Shown one piece after another: positions 32,020 to 40,758 of a stretch of 64,000 nt of DNA. The DNA is from Anaerolineaceae bacterium (GTDB lineage: Bacteria > Chloroflexota > Anaerolineae > Aggregatilineales > Phototrophicaceae). A model generated the notes under the pieces. That model saw nothing but the letters and a program-made list of their open reading frames with translations. It was not told where the DNA came from and made no database searches. The stretch covers positions 226,490 to 290,489 of the forward strand of contig JAPPOB010000007.1 of assembly GCA_028818375.1 (NCBI GenBank). Direction: 5' to 3'. The position numbers and the translations under genes were made by a program. The number at the start of each line of letters is the position of its first letter. Positions within the stretch are counted from its first letter, which is position 1.

Positions 32020-34158
32020 CCCGGCGATCGACGCCGACAGGCGCTTCATGCCGTGCCCGCTGAAGACCACCGTGACTTCTTCGTCATCGCGCGTGGCCTT
32101 GCTTTCGATCACCATGCCCTGACCAAAGTGGTTGTGCAGGACGCGCATGCCCGTGCGGAACTGCAATTCCGCCTTTGGCGCCGCGACGACCGGCGCCGGC
32201 GCCCATGAACTGTCCACCACCGGTTCATACGTGCTGCGCAGGGAAGGCGACGCGCTGACGTTAAGCAGGTCGGCGGGAATGTCATCCAGGAAACGCGAGG
32301 GGTCGTACACGGCGTTGGCGCTGCGAAAGGTGCAGGACAGGTACAGCGCATCCATCGCGCGGGTGATGCCCACGTAAAACAGGCGGCGTTCCTCGGCCAG
32401 CTGGTCGGGGCTGTCCAGCGAACGCAGGTGGGGCAGCTGACCGTCCACGACACCGGCGATGAAGACCACCGGAAACTCCGTGCCCTTGGTCGCGTGCAGG
32501 GTCATCAGGGAAACGGCGTCAAGGTCCGGATCGCGTATGTCGACATCCGTATACAGAGCCCTTTCCGCCAGAAAATCGCCCAGCGACTGCCCCTCCTGCA
32601 TGGCCTGTTCCAGCTGGCCGCGCAATTCCGCCAGGTTCTCGCCGCGCTCCCGCACCTGTTTCTCGTCATCACTGACTTTCCACAGCCAGTCCTCGTTGGC
32701 CGTGGTCGGCAGGATGCGGTCGAAGAGGGCCGGCAGGTTGCCCGTGGCGGCGACGCCCCACCAGGCGATGCAGCGACCGGCGAGGTTCTGCAGACTGCGC
32801 GCCATCCGCGCGGGAAAGGGCGCCTCCGCGCCATCGACCAGGCGGACCAGCGCCTCGCCGCAGCCCAGGTGTTCGCGCTCGCGCCACAACTTGAAAGCGC
32901 CCAGGGTCTTGTCGCCGATACCCGGCCCGAACTCGTTGACGATGCGCAGAAAGGACACCTGGTCGTTCGGATTGTGCGAAAAACGCAGGCAGGCCATCAT
33001 GCCCTGGACTTCCCTGCGGCTGTAGAAGGCCACGCCGCGCACCAGGCGATAGGGAATCCCGGCGTCGACGAAAGCCACTTCCAGCGCGCGCGACTGGAAG
33101 TGGCTACGGTACATCACGGCGAAGTCGCGCAGCTGCAGGCGACCCTCGCCCATTAGCCGCCGCGCGTTCTGCACCACGTGTTCCGCTTCCTCGCGGCTGT
33201 CGAAGGCGGAGTACAGCTGAATCTTCGCGCCGCGTTCGCGCGCGGTAAAGAGCGCCTTGTCCACGCGGTCCGGGTTGTGGCGAATGACGGCGCGCGCCGC
33301 CTCGACGATCGTCTGCGTCGAACGATAGTTTTGTTCCAGCCTGAATTCCTGCGCCTGCGGGAAGTCCTTGCGGAAGCTGGTCACGTTGCGCCAGTCCGCG
33401 CCGCGCCAGGAGTAGATCGCCTGGTCCTCGTCGCCGACCACGAAGACGTTTTGTTGCGGCCGGGCGAAGAGGCGCACCAGGCGGTACTGCGCCAGATTTG
33501 TATCCTGAAACTCGTCAACCAGCAGATGCTCGATGAGATTGCCGTATTTGCGGTACAGCTCCTCGTTTTCCTGCAGCAGAAAGACCGTCTGCATCAGCAG
33601 ATCGCCGAAGTCCATGGCATCGGCTTCCAGCAGGATGTTCTGATAGCGTGGGTAGACCTCCTGGGTCAGCAAATGGGCGTAGTCGGGCGCGACGTAGTCC
33701 TGCGCCGTGACGAGCTCGCACTTGGCCCGCGAGATCTTGTTGACGATGTCGCGTGCCTGGCGCCACTCATGCTGCATACCCATGTCGGCCAGCGCCATCC
33801 GCACGGCCGTGCGCTGGTCGTCGGCGTCAAAGATGACGTAGTCCGAACTCCAGGGCAGATGTTCGGACTCGGCGCGCAGCAACCTGCCGCAGATGCTGTG
33901 AAAGGTGCCGACCCGCGCCCCGCGCAGTCGACCGCCCAACAGGGCCTCGACGCGGCTGCGCATCTCGCCGGCGGCGCGGTTGGTGAAGGTCACCGCCATA
34001 ATCGCGCCGGGATAGACTCCCTGCTCGCGCACGAGCCAGGCGAGGCGCTGCGTCAGCACGCGCGTCTTGCCGCTGCCCGGGCCGGCGTAGACGATGACAG
34101 GGCCCGGCCCGGCGGTCACCGCCGCCCGCTGCTGCTCGTTCAGCTGGTCGAGGTCCAT
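32002..34158 (-). CDS. pcrA: PcrA/UvrD-type superfamily 1 DNA helicase
   Basis: A 718-residue 3'-5' helicase. Motif Q region LNEQQRAAV, Walker A AGPGSGKT (near residue 30), GTFHSICGRLL, motif II VDEFQDTN, GDEDQAIYSWRGA, LEQNYRST, and late motifs LMTLHATKGTEFPVVF and FYVGITRAMD are all in order. A C-terminal Tudor-like extension (HNHFGQGMVIE) is the PcrA hallmark that contacts RNA polymerase. Probably the housekeeping PcrA for repair and replication-conflict resolution. Confidence 0.95.
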   Translation of the reverse strand: MDLDQLNEQQRAAVTAGPGPVIVYAGPGSGKTRVLTQRLAWLVREQGVYPGAIMAVTFTNRAAGEMRSRVEALLGGRLRGARVGTFHSICGRLLRAESEHLPWSSDYVIFDADDQRTAVRMALADMGMQHEWRQARDIVNKISRAKCELVTAQDYVAPDYAHLLTQEVYPRYQNILLEADAMDFGDLLMQTVFLLQENEELYRKYGNLIEHLLVDEFQDTNLAQYRLVRLFARPQQNVFVVGDEDQAIYSWRGADWRNVTSFRKDFPQAQEFRLEQNYRSTQTIVEAARAVIRHNPDRVDKALFTARERGAKIQLYSAFDSREEAEHVVQNARRLMGEGRLQLRDFAVMYRSHFQSRALEVAFVDAGIPYRLVRGVAFYSRREVQGMMACLRFSHNPNDQVSFLRIVNEFGPGIGDKTLGAFKLWREREHLGCGEALVRLVDGAEAPFPARMARSLQNLAGRCIAWWGVAATGNLPALFDRILPTTANEDWLWKVSDDEKQVRERGENLAELRGQLEQAMQEGQSLGDFLAERALYTDVDIRDPDLDAVSLMTLHATKGTEFPVVFIAGVVDGQLPHLRSLDSPDQLAEERRLFYVGITRAMDALYLSCTFRSANAVYDPSRFLDDIPADLLNVSASPSLRSTYEPVVDSSWAPAPVVAAPKAELQFRTGMRVLHNHFGQGMVIESKATRDDEEVTVVFSGHGMKRLSASIAGLRALD

Positions 34159-34277
34159 GGAAAGCCCGTGTCTTCCGCGCCCAGGGTCATTGTAGTCTAC
34201 GTTGCAGAAAAATGGGGCGGGGAGGCGCGGCGCCCTGCGCTACACTGGGGTTGCCTGACCGCCCGAACGGAGTCCCA

Positions 34278-35057
34278 ATGTCCGCCAGCGATTCGCAGTC
34301 CCTCGCGCGCCAGCGCTTCGGCCGCTTCGCCGCCGCCTACGTCACCAGTGTGAATCACGCCAGCGGGCCCGACCTTGCGCGCCTGCTGACCATGGCGCAG
34401 CCCGAGCCGCACTGGCGCGCCCTCGATATCGCCACCGGCGGCGGCCACACCGCCCTGACCTTCGCGCCCTTCGTGGCCAGCGTGGTCGCCAGCGACCTGA
34501 CGCCCGCCATGCTGGAACAGGCCGAGGCGCACATTGGCGGGCTGGGCATCCACAACGTCAGCTACCGCGAAGCCGCGGCTGACGACCTGCCCTTCGACGA
34601 CGACTCCTTCGAGCTGGTCACCTGCCGCATCGCCGCGCACCACTTCCCGGACGTGCCGCGCTTCTTCCAGGAGAGCGCGCGCGTGCTGCGGCCGGGCGGG
34701 CTGTTGCTGCTACAGGACCAGGCCCTGCCGGTCCATCGACCCTCCGCGACCTGGGTCGACGACTTCGAACGCCGCCGCGATCCCTCGCACCATCGCGCGT
34801 ACAGCGAGACGGGCTGGCGGGCCTTCTTCGACAGCGCCGGCCTGCAGGTGGAGGGGGGCGCGCCGGTCGTCAAGCGCCACAATTTGCAGGGCTGGGCGCG
34901 GCGTCAGGGCAACGACGAGGCGGCCATCGCCCGCCTGGACGCCCTGCTGCGTGAAGCGCCGGCGCCGGCCGCGCTCTGGTGCGCCCCGCGGGACCTCGGC
35001 GGCGCGGACGCCAGCTTCCTCATCCGCCAGGTCCAGCTGGCGGGGCGCAAGCCGTAG
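34278..35057 (+). CDS. Class I SAM-dependent methyltransferase
   Basis: 259 residues. SAM-binding motif I appears as ALDIATGGGHTAL, motif II acidic VVASDLTPAML, then the LPFDDDSFELVTCRIAAHHFPD block and LRPGGLLLLQD, matching Methyltransf_11 (UbiE-like) proteins. The ATG at 34278 is preceded by GGAG 5 nt upstream. Small-molecule methyltransferase of unknown substrate; it diverges from the pcrA gene. Confidence 0.88.
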   Translation: MSASDSQSLARQRFGRFAAAYVTSVNHASGPDLARLLTMAQPEPHWRALDIATGGGHTALTFAPFVASVVASDLTPAMLEQAEAHIGGLGIHNVSYREAAADDLPFDDDSFELVTCRIAAHHFPDVPRFFQESARVLRPGGLLLLQDQALPVHRPSATWVDDFERRRDPSHHRAYSETGWRAFFDSAGLQVEGGAPVVKRHNLQGWARRQGNDEAAIARLDALLREAPAPAALWCAPRDLGGADASFLIRQVQLAGRKP

Positions 35058-35061
35058 AAGC

Positions 35062-35643
35062 TCAACTTGCTCCAAACGCCAACACGGCGACCAGTCCGAG
35101 CAGAAGCAGAACACAGAGAACCTGATACAAACTTGTCTTCCTCTCGGCCTGTTGCCGCAGGCGCAGCAACTGTTCGTTTTCTGCTCTAAATTGCTTCATG
35201 GCTTCATCAGCCCGCCGGCTGTCCTCAGCAATGCCTTGAGCGGCACGTGCATGCCCGACGATGGACGCAATTTTGCCGAAACTGTCCGAGTCAATCTGAT
35301 GTGTCCTTTTGTTGCGCGGAACTGGGCTTCCTGCGTCACAGGCTTCCAGCATCGCGGACAGGATGTGCGCCGTTTCCCTTTCCTCAGCCTGCCTGAACCC
35401 CATGGCCCTGTCTATCACCCGGAAATGCTGCTGTGCCTCGCCTGGACTGGCCCGGTAGTGCGACAGAAAGTCGTAGAGGGGGCCATCCGGCTCAAGACAA
35501 TGGCGACGGGTCCGCTCCTCCAGATCTGCCGTCAGACCGATGTAGCAATAGGCGCCGGCGGGATGATCGAAGCGGTAAATCGAGTGCGGCCGATGATCCT
35601 CGATCCTCCGCCTTTCCTCGTTGGTCCATGTCCCCTTTGTCAC
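35062..35643 (-). CDS. GIY-YIG nuclease-like protein with C-terminal membrane anchor
   Basis: About 193 residues. The N-terminal domain shows SIYRFDHPAGAYCYIG followed by TADLEERTRRH, the IY...YIG plus catalytic Arg arrangement of GIY-YIG nucleases. A Glu-rich helix (QAEERETAHI) may supply the metal-binding Glu. Then comes a long charged coiled-coil region (about 115-165) and one C-terminal membrane helix (LYQVLCVLLLLGLVAVLAF). The GTG at 35643 has AAGG 7 nt upstream; an ATG at 35658 is the alternative. It lies 46-61 nt downstream of a UvrD-like helicase gene on the same strand, so joint action on DNA at the membrane is plausible but unproven. Confidence 0.75.
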   Translation of the reverse strand: MTKGTWTNEERRRIEDHRPHSIYRFDHPAGAYCYIGLTADLEERTRRHCLEPDGPLYDFLSHYRASPGEAQQHFRVIDRAMGFRQAEERETAHILSAMLEACDAGSPVPRNKRTHQIDSDSFGKIASIVGHARAAQGIAEDSRRADEAMKQFRAENEQLLRLRQQAERKTSLYQVLCVLLLLGLVAVLAFGAS

Positions 35644-35704
35644 CGACTTCCCTTCCATATCGCTGGAAACAGACTTTCACGCCAGGAGTTCAGTCATTTC
35701 CGGA

Positions 35705-37714
35705 TCAGGCCTTCCGGGTGGACTCCCCTGTTTCCAGTTCCTGCAGAAAGCGGGAGGCCTCATTTTGTCGAGGTTTGTCGAATGTGTCCTTCCGCGTAGC
35801 GGCCCAAGTCAGATACAGTTCGTCTTCGGCGCGGGTCATCCCGACGTAGAACAGGCGCCGTTCCTCTTCCAGCCTTGCCGGCGCTTCTGTCGCGCGGTAG
35901 TCGGGCAGCAACTCTTCTTCCAGCCCCGTGACAAACACGACCGGGAATTCCAGACCTTTGGCGCGATGAAGCGTTGAGAGGGTCACGGCGTCCTTGCCCC
36001 GCTCACGGAACGCCTGCGCCAGTTCGTTCGAATCCAAAAACTGTTTCAGGGTGTGGCCTTCGGCTTCAGCGCGTTCAAGTTGAGCGCGGAACAGGTCAAT
36101 GTTGCCCTTGCGCTCCCGCGCCTTCGGCGATTCTTCCTGGTCCGTGGAGCCGTTGTAGATGTCGATGTACCGGTCATAGTCTGTCTGTTCCCGAATCCCG
36201 TCCAGCAGCTTGGTGAGCTGGTCCCGCGCTGCAAGGATACGCCAGTCGCGGAACAGGAATTTGGCAAACTGGAAAAACAAATCCCGCCGGTGGTCCGTCA
36301 GTCGTTGCGGCCTGACGCCGTCCAGCAACGCCATGAGCGCCTCGCTCACGCGCAGCCCGTCAGCCCGGATCCAGTCAAAAAACGCGCCCAGGGTTACCGG
36401 ACCGATGCCGCGTCTGGGCGCATTGATCACGCGTTGAAAACTTATGCGGTCATCGGGATACACGCAAAGGCGCAGGTAGGCCAACATGTCCCGAATTTCA
36501 ACGTAACGTAGCAGCGGGGTATCATCATCCGCTTCGCGGCAGGGAATGCAGGTGCGCGCAAGAGCAGCCTTCAGTGCCTTGCACTGATAGTTGTTGCGAT
36601 AAAGCACCGCATAGTCCGACCATTCCTCGTGTCTGTTCTCGTCTTCGCTGCGCAGGCGTATTTTTTCAGCGACATAGTCCGCTTCCTTGCTTTCGTTCGC
36701 CGCCCCGTGAACATTAACCGGTTGCCCGGCCTTGCGCAGGGTGAACAATCCCTTTTCACTGCGACTGGTATTGTTCTGGACTATCTGCTGTGAAGGCTTG
36801 AGAATCGTCGGTTTTGAGCGAAAGTTTCGCCTGAGAACAAATTTGCGCAGGTTCGGGTAGTCTCGCTGGAAATGTTCAAAATTGCGCGCATCCGCGCCGC
36901 GCCAACTGTAGATCGCCTGGTCCTCGTCGCCGACGGCGAAAATGTTGCCCTGCATCCCGAACAGCCGCGTCAGACAGTACTGCGCGTGGTTCAGATCCTG
37001 AAATTCGTCCACCAGAACGTACTGAAAGCGTCGCCCTACGCGCTCACGCAGGGAGCGCTTCCGCTGGAGCAGCAGGGCGGTCTGCATCAGTTGGTCGTCA
37101 AAATCCATGGCGTTGATGGTCAGCAGACCCCGCTGGTAAAGCGGATAGTATTTGGCAACCAACCTGGCGACGTCCGCCGGCACATCCCACGGGTTTTCGG
37201 GACGGGTCGAATACCGTTCAGGAGAAACCAGCCAGCTTTTGGCAAATGAAATCCCCTGCAGGATGTCCTTGTCCTGCCTAGGAAACTGGTTCCTGTCCGG
37301 ATCCTGGTCACGCATGGCCCTTACCAGGATATCCCGGCGCCTGTTCTCACTGTCGCGTTTGATGAATTCGATGCCGGGCTCCCACGGAGACAATTCCTCA
37401 GCGTGCATCACACTCAGGAGATTCCGGCATACCTTGTGAAAGGTCCCGATCCAGACCTTCTCCTCCTGTGTTCCCAGTAGCAAATCGCAACAGCGGACAC
37501 GCATCTCTTCCGCAGCCTTCACGCTGAAGGTCATGGCCAGAATGCTTCCCGGCGGTATGCCGCGTTCCTTAACCAGCCAGACAATTCGCGCTATCAAAAC
37601 CTTCGTTTTGCCGCTGCCGGGTCCGGCACTAACAAGTATCGGTCCTTCAGGCCCTGCCCTTGCCGCCGCGCGTTGTTGATTTGTTAGTCCTTCCAAGGCC
37701 GACGTTCTCTTCAT
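35705..37714 (-). CDS. Second UvrD-like superfamily 1 helicase
   Basis: A 669-residue helicase. LTNQQRAAARAGPEGP, Walker A AGPGSGKTK, GTFHKVCRNLL, VDEFQDLNHAQ, GDEDQAIYSWRGA and LSTLHRAKGLEFPVVF show a complete set of motifs. It lacks the Tudor-like PcrA tail and has a diverged 2B region. The ATG at 37714 is chosen for GGGAGGG 7 nt upstream and homology. It is followed by the GIY-YIG membrane protein. Base composition is lower in GC than pcrA. An accessory paralog, perhaps part of a defence or plasmid-control module. Confidence 0.9.
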   Translation of the reverse strand: MKRTSALEGLTNQQRAAARAGPEGPILVSAGPGSGKTKVLIARIVWLVKERGIPPGSILAMTFSVKAAEEMRVRCCDLLLGTQEEKVWIGTFHKVCRNLLSVMHAEELSPWEPGIEFIKRDSENRRRDILVRAMRDQDPDRNQFPRQDKDILQGISFAKSWLVSPERYSTRPENPWDVPADVARLVAKYYPLYQRGLLTINAMDFDDQLMQTALLLQRKRSLRERVGRRFQYVLVDEFQDLNHAQYCLTRLFGMQGNIFAVGDEDQAIYSWRGADARNFEHFQRDYPNLRKFVLRRNFRSKPTILKPSQQIVQNNTSRSEKGLFTLRKAGQPVNVHGAANESKEADYVAEKIRLRSEDENRHEEWSDYAVLYRNNYQCKALKAALARTCIPCREADDDTPLLRYVEIRDMLAYLRLCVYPDDRISFQRVINAPRRGIGPVTLGAFFDWIRADGLRVSEALMALLDGVRPQRLTDHRRDLFFQFAKFLFRDWRILAARDQLTKLLDGIREQTDYDRYIDIYNGSTDQEESPKARERKGNIDLFRAQLERAEAEGHTLKQFLDSNELAQAFRERGKDAVTLSTLHRAKGLEFPVVFVTGLEEELLPDYRATEAPARLEEERRLFYVGMTRAEDELYLTWAATRKDTFDKPRQNEASRFLQELETGESTRKA

Positions 37715-37798
37715 GTAAAGTCCCTCCCGCAGCGAATATACCCCGCCTGTTGACACGCGCTGCACGCCGTAGACAATCCACAGCATGTGGAGTAACCC

Positions 37799-38557
37799 GT
37801 GAACGACCTCTACGACAGCACGCGCAAGGGCTGGAGCGACATGTGGGAGGACGCCACGGTCGCGGACGAACTGGCCACCATGTACTACCCGCGCAGCCAG
37901 GCGATCATGCAGGCCTTCCTGCCCTGGCTACCACGCGACGCGCCCGTCCTCGAAGCCGGTAGCGGCCTCGGCGGCCCGGTCATCGCGCTGCGAAGGGCCG
38001 GCAACAGCAACGTCATTGGCATGGACTACGTGGAGAGCGCCCTGCACGCCGCACGGCGCCATACCCCCGGCCTGCCGCTGTTTACCGGCGACATCCACGC
38101 CATCCCCTGCGCCGACTCCACGATCGGCGCCTACCTTTCTTTCGGCGTGCTGGAACACTTCGAGCAGGGCATGGGCCCGGCGCTGGCGGAGGCCCGGCGC
38201 GTGCTGCGGGCGGGTGGCATTCTGGTGCTGACCATTCCCTATCCCAGCCTGGTCCAGCGCCTGGTCGCGGGCAGGCGACGGCTGCTGGGCAAGGGCCCAC
38301 TGGTCCATGATGACTTTTACGAAAGGACCTACGGCCGGCGCGAGTTGGTCGCCAACGTCGTTGACGCCGGTTTCGAACTCTGTGCACTGCGGCCCACCAG
38401 CCACGACTACACGCTGTGGAGTCTGGGCGGCCCTTTTCGCGCGCCGGGTTACTATCGCAGCAGTCGCCTGGCCGAAACGCTGGGCGCGGCGCTGGCGCGG
38501 CTGCTGCCCTGGGCCTTCAACTACACCACGCTGATCATCGCGCGCAAGCCGGCGTAG
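37799..38557 (+). CDS. Class I SAM-dependent methyltransferase
   Basis: 252 residues from a GTG start with GGAG 6 nt upstream. Motif I VLEAGSGLGGPVIAL, acidic motif VIGMDYVESAL, FGVLEHFEQG and LRAGGILVLTIPYP correspond to Methyltransf_11/25 proteins. The C-terminal hydrophobic stretch (PWAFNYTTLIIARK) is typical of enzymes acting on lipids or sugars near the membrane. Substrate unknown. Confidence 0.85.
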   Translation: MNDLYDSTRKGWSDMWEDATVADELATMYYPRSQAIMQAFLPWLPRDAPVLEAGSGLGGPVIALRRAGNSNVIGMDYVESALHAARRHTPGLPLFTGDIHAIPCADSTIGAYLSFGVLEHFEQGMGPALAEARRVLRAGGILVLTIPYPSLVQRLVAGRRRLLGKGPLVHDDFYERTYGRRELVANVVDAGFELCALRPTSHDYTLWSLGGPFRAPGYYRSSRLAETLGAALARLLPWAFNYTTLIIARKPA

Positions 38558-38579
38558 ACCCCGGCGCGCGGCGACGCTT

Positions 38580-38732
38580 TCAGACGGCGGCGAGGGCCCC
38601 TCTGGCCTCCTCCAGGCGCAGGTAGCCAACGACCACCAGCGCCGAGGCGACCAGCAGGACGATCAGGCTGGTCAGCGGCCGCGAGCCGCGGCGACCGCCG
38701 AAGAGATGCGTCAGGATCACCGCCACGGTCAT
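38580..38732 (-). CDS. Putative small membrane protein (50 aa)
   Basis: MTVAVILTHLFGG, then an Arg-rich turn, LTSLIVLLVASALVVVGYL and a charged end. There are one or two membrane helices. It lies 57 nt after the PhyH-type gene on the same strand and is in the same frame as it. There is no strong ribosome binding site. It could equally be an old C-terminal extension cut off by the PhyH stop codon. Confidence 0.35.
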   Translation of the reverse strand: MTVAVILTHLFGGRRGSRPLTSLIVLLVASALVVVGYLRLEEARGALAAV

Positions 38733-38789
38733 CGTCAGAGCGTGCTCAAGGCGGTACAGCGGCCCTGCGGCAGGGGACGGGGCCCCGTC

Positions 38790-39656
38790 TCAGACAGCGT
38801 CAGCCTCAAACAGCGAGGGGAAGTGACGCAGCGGATCGCCGGGCTCGCGCAGCAGAATGCGCTGGCGCGGCGTCAAGTCGACCGCCGTCGGCGCTTCCAC
38901 CCGCCTTGAGGTCCAGACGAGGTGCGACTTGGAGTATTTGTAAATCAGCGTGCGCCGTTCATGATCGGCCTGCCAGGTGGCCGTTCCGTGGGTCAGCGCC
39001 TCGCTGAAGAGGATGACCGAGCCGGCGGGCATCTCGGGGATGACGACCTGCGGCGCTTCCTCGAAGTTGTCGCTAATTTGTTGCGGCAGTTTGTAATTGC
39101 TTTTGTGGCTGCCGGGAATGCAGCAAAAGCCGCCATGCCCCGGCCCGGCGTCGGACAGGGCCCAGGCCACGACGACGAAGCCCTCGTAAATCTGGTCGCT
39201 GCGGAAAGCGTAGTATTCGCCGGGATGAACGTCCTCGTTGGGGGCCGTGGCACCGTAATCGGCGTGCAGTTTGCCATAGCCCTGCCCCTTGCGCATATAC
39301 ATGCCGTAAATGCGGTCCAGACGAAAGGCCTCGCCGAGGCGGATGCGCAGCGCCGGCATGATGGCCGGATGATCCAGCAGGTCGCAGAAGGACTTGCCCC
39401 AGTCAAGAAAGCCGGAGCCCACCCTCTCGTCGCGGCCCGTCTGCACCATGCTGTCCGGCACGATCGATTCGGAGCGGATGAGCGAGGAGCCGAGTGTGGG
39501 CGCGCTGCCGAAGCGCGGCGACTTGTCCGGCGGCGGCAGATTCTGCCCGTCGATCAGGCGGTTCAGGGCCGCCACTTCACCCGCGCCCAGGGCGTTTTCG
39601 ATGACCAGGTAACCCTGCAGGTCGAAGAGGTATTTTTGCAGTTCAAGGTCGTTCAT
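38790..39656 (-). CDS. Phytanoyl-CoA dioxygenase (PhyH)-family protein
   Basis: A 288-residue Fe(II)/2-oxoglutarate dioxygenase of the double-stranded beta-helix fold. Metal triad: His and Asp in KLHADYG (about residue 130) and the distal His in EALTHGT. The 2-oxoglutarate-binding Arg is in HERRTLIYKYS. CCIPGSHKSNY is a family block. It would hydroxylate an unknown organic substrate. It stands alone, before the nuclease array. Confidence 0.9.
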   Translation of the reverse strand: MNDLELQKYLFDLQGYLVIENALGAGEVAALNRLIDGQNLPPPDKSPRFGSAPTLGSSLIRSESIVPDSMVQTGRDERVGSGFLDWGKSFCDLLDHPAIMPALRIRLGEAFRLDRIYGMYMRKGQGYGKLHADYGATAPNEDVHPGEYYAFRSDQIYEGFVVVAWALSDAGPGHGGFCCIPGSHKSNYKLPQQISDNFEEAPQVVIPEMPAGSVILFSEALTHGTATWQADHERRTLIYKYSKSHLVWTSRRVEAPTAVDLTPRQRILLREPGDPLRHFPSLFEADAV

Positions 39657-39701
39657 GGGGCTGTCCTCTCGCGCATATCTGCAATTGTGATCCGTGTTTT
39701 A

Positions 39702-40655
39702 TCAATAACGCTCATAGGAATCACGCAGCAGGGGTTTGGCCCGTTCGAGGTCGTCGCGAGTGTCAATGTTGAGTATCCAGTAGCTAGCAGACACTGTTAC
39801 GAGGTCGTCTGGCGGGGGAGTAGATTGTGTTCGTTTCAGCACCCATACTCGGACCCCCTGATTTACATTCAGCCGCACAGTCGCAAAGACCGGTGGCCAT
39901 TTATGCCTGACATCCATCTCTTTCATACGTCGAAATGAAATCTGCGTCTCATACGCATCCGGTCGCATTTTGCCCAACGTCTGTGCGAATACCAGTAACT
40001 CTTGGAAGAGTTGTTTCACCTCCGGGTTCGTCCGATCCCAGACTTTGTACTTGCTGAAGTCTTGACGTTCTAAAGCTTGTGTTGGGACGGTCGTTGAAAT
40101 TGGCTCTGTTTGCTCTGGGATGGCAAGTGCCATGTCAGTCACTGCGACAGGTGCGGAGCTAGGAGACCCCTCGCCTTGCACCCATTCCAGCAAAATGTGA
40201 TTCTCACCAAAACGACGATAACGCACTAGCTCAATGTCGTCAGGTATTCGTCCCGCTGCTGCTATCTGACGCGGGTCGAAATCGCCAGCGATGATAATCA
40301 AGCGCGGTGACCAGTTTATCTTTCTCGCGCACGTGTGCTTTGCTTCATTCACAAGCAACTTGAACTCTGCCTTGTTTTCCAGCAAAGCAGATAAGTATCC
40401 AGCCGATTGGTCAAGTACTCCTCTATTGACGCCAGCCTTGTACTCGATGATTACCGGGCGACATTTGTCATCAATACCAATGGTGTCGATTTCATAGCTG
40501 CCGATCGGGAACTTGGATTTTAGAAACTGCACGCCAAGGTATTCACTCAAGTGTTGCACCATGAGTTTGTGCAATGGCGTTTCCAATGAAAACGGATTGT
40601 CCTCCAGTCGGAAAACCTGACCGTAAACCTTGTGAAACAAGCGAATCTCACCCAT
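39702..40655 (-). CDS. NucS/DUF91-like nuclease head with DUF5655-like C domain (array member 1)
   Basis: 317 residues from the ATG at 40655. The head begins with a short beta-rich segment (RLFHKVYGQVFRLED), then the PD-(D/E)XK-type core: Glu in helix 1 (SLETPLHKLM), YEIDTIGID and VIIEYKAG (D...E-x-K). LLVNEAKH and SPRLIIIAGDFD follow. After a linker, a second domain starts DFSKYKVWDRTNPEV and ends RDDLERAKPLLRDSYERY, a pattern shared by all five array genes. GGGGGTG precedes the start. The gene is AT-richer than average and preceded by a remnant of the deoC 3' end. Probable DNA endonuclease; target unknown. Confidence 0.8.
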   Translation of the reverse strand: MGEIRLFHKVYGQVFRLEDNPFSLETPLHKLMVQHLSEYLGVQFLKSKFPIGSYEIDTIGIDDKCRPVIIEYKAGVNRGVLDQSAGYLSALLENKAEFKLLVNEAKHTCARKINWSPRLIIIAGDFDPRQIAAAGRIPDDIELVRYRRFGENHILLEWVQGEGSPSSAPVAVTDMALAIPEQTEPISTTVPTQALERQDFSKYKVWDRTNPEVKQLFQELLVFAQTLGKMRPDAYETQISFRRMKEMDVRHKWPPVFATVRLNVNQGVRVWVLKRTQSTPPPDDLVTVSASYWILNIDTRDDLERAKPLLRDSYERY

Positions 40656-40708
40656 CAATACACCCCCTGACCCCGCTGACCCGTCACAATCGCCACACCG
40701 ACGCCGGC
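40655..40708 (-). pseudogene. Remnant of the deoC 3' end
   Basis: The minus strand reads AGVGVAIVTGQRGQGVY-stop, matching the last codons of deoC ([19 protein letters not shown]); 50 of 58 bases at 40651-40708 match 41870-41927. Its TGA overlaps the ATG of array member 1, exactly as the intact deoC stop overlaps array member 2. The rest of the gap to 40758 shows nothing. Confidence 0.8.
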
Positions 40709-40758
40709 TGTGTGCAGGTCGTTTTCAGCGTCGTTCGACCCAGTGAAACGCTCTCCAC

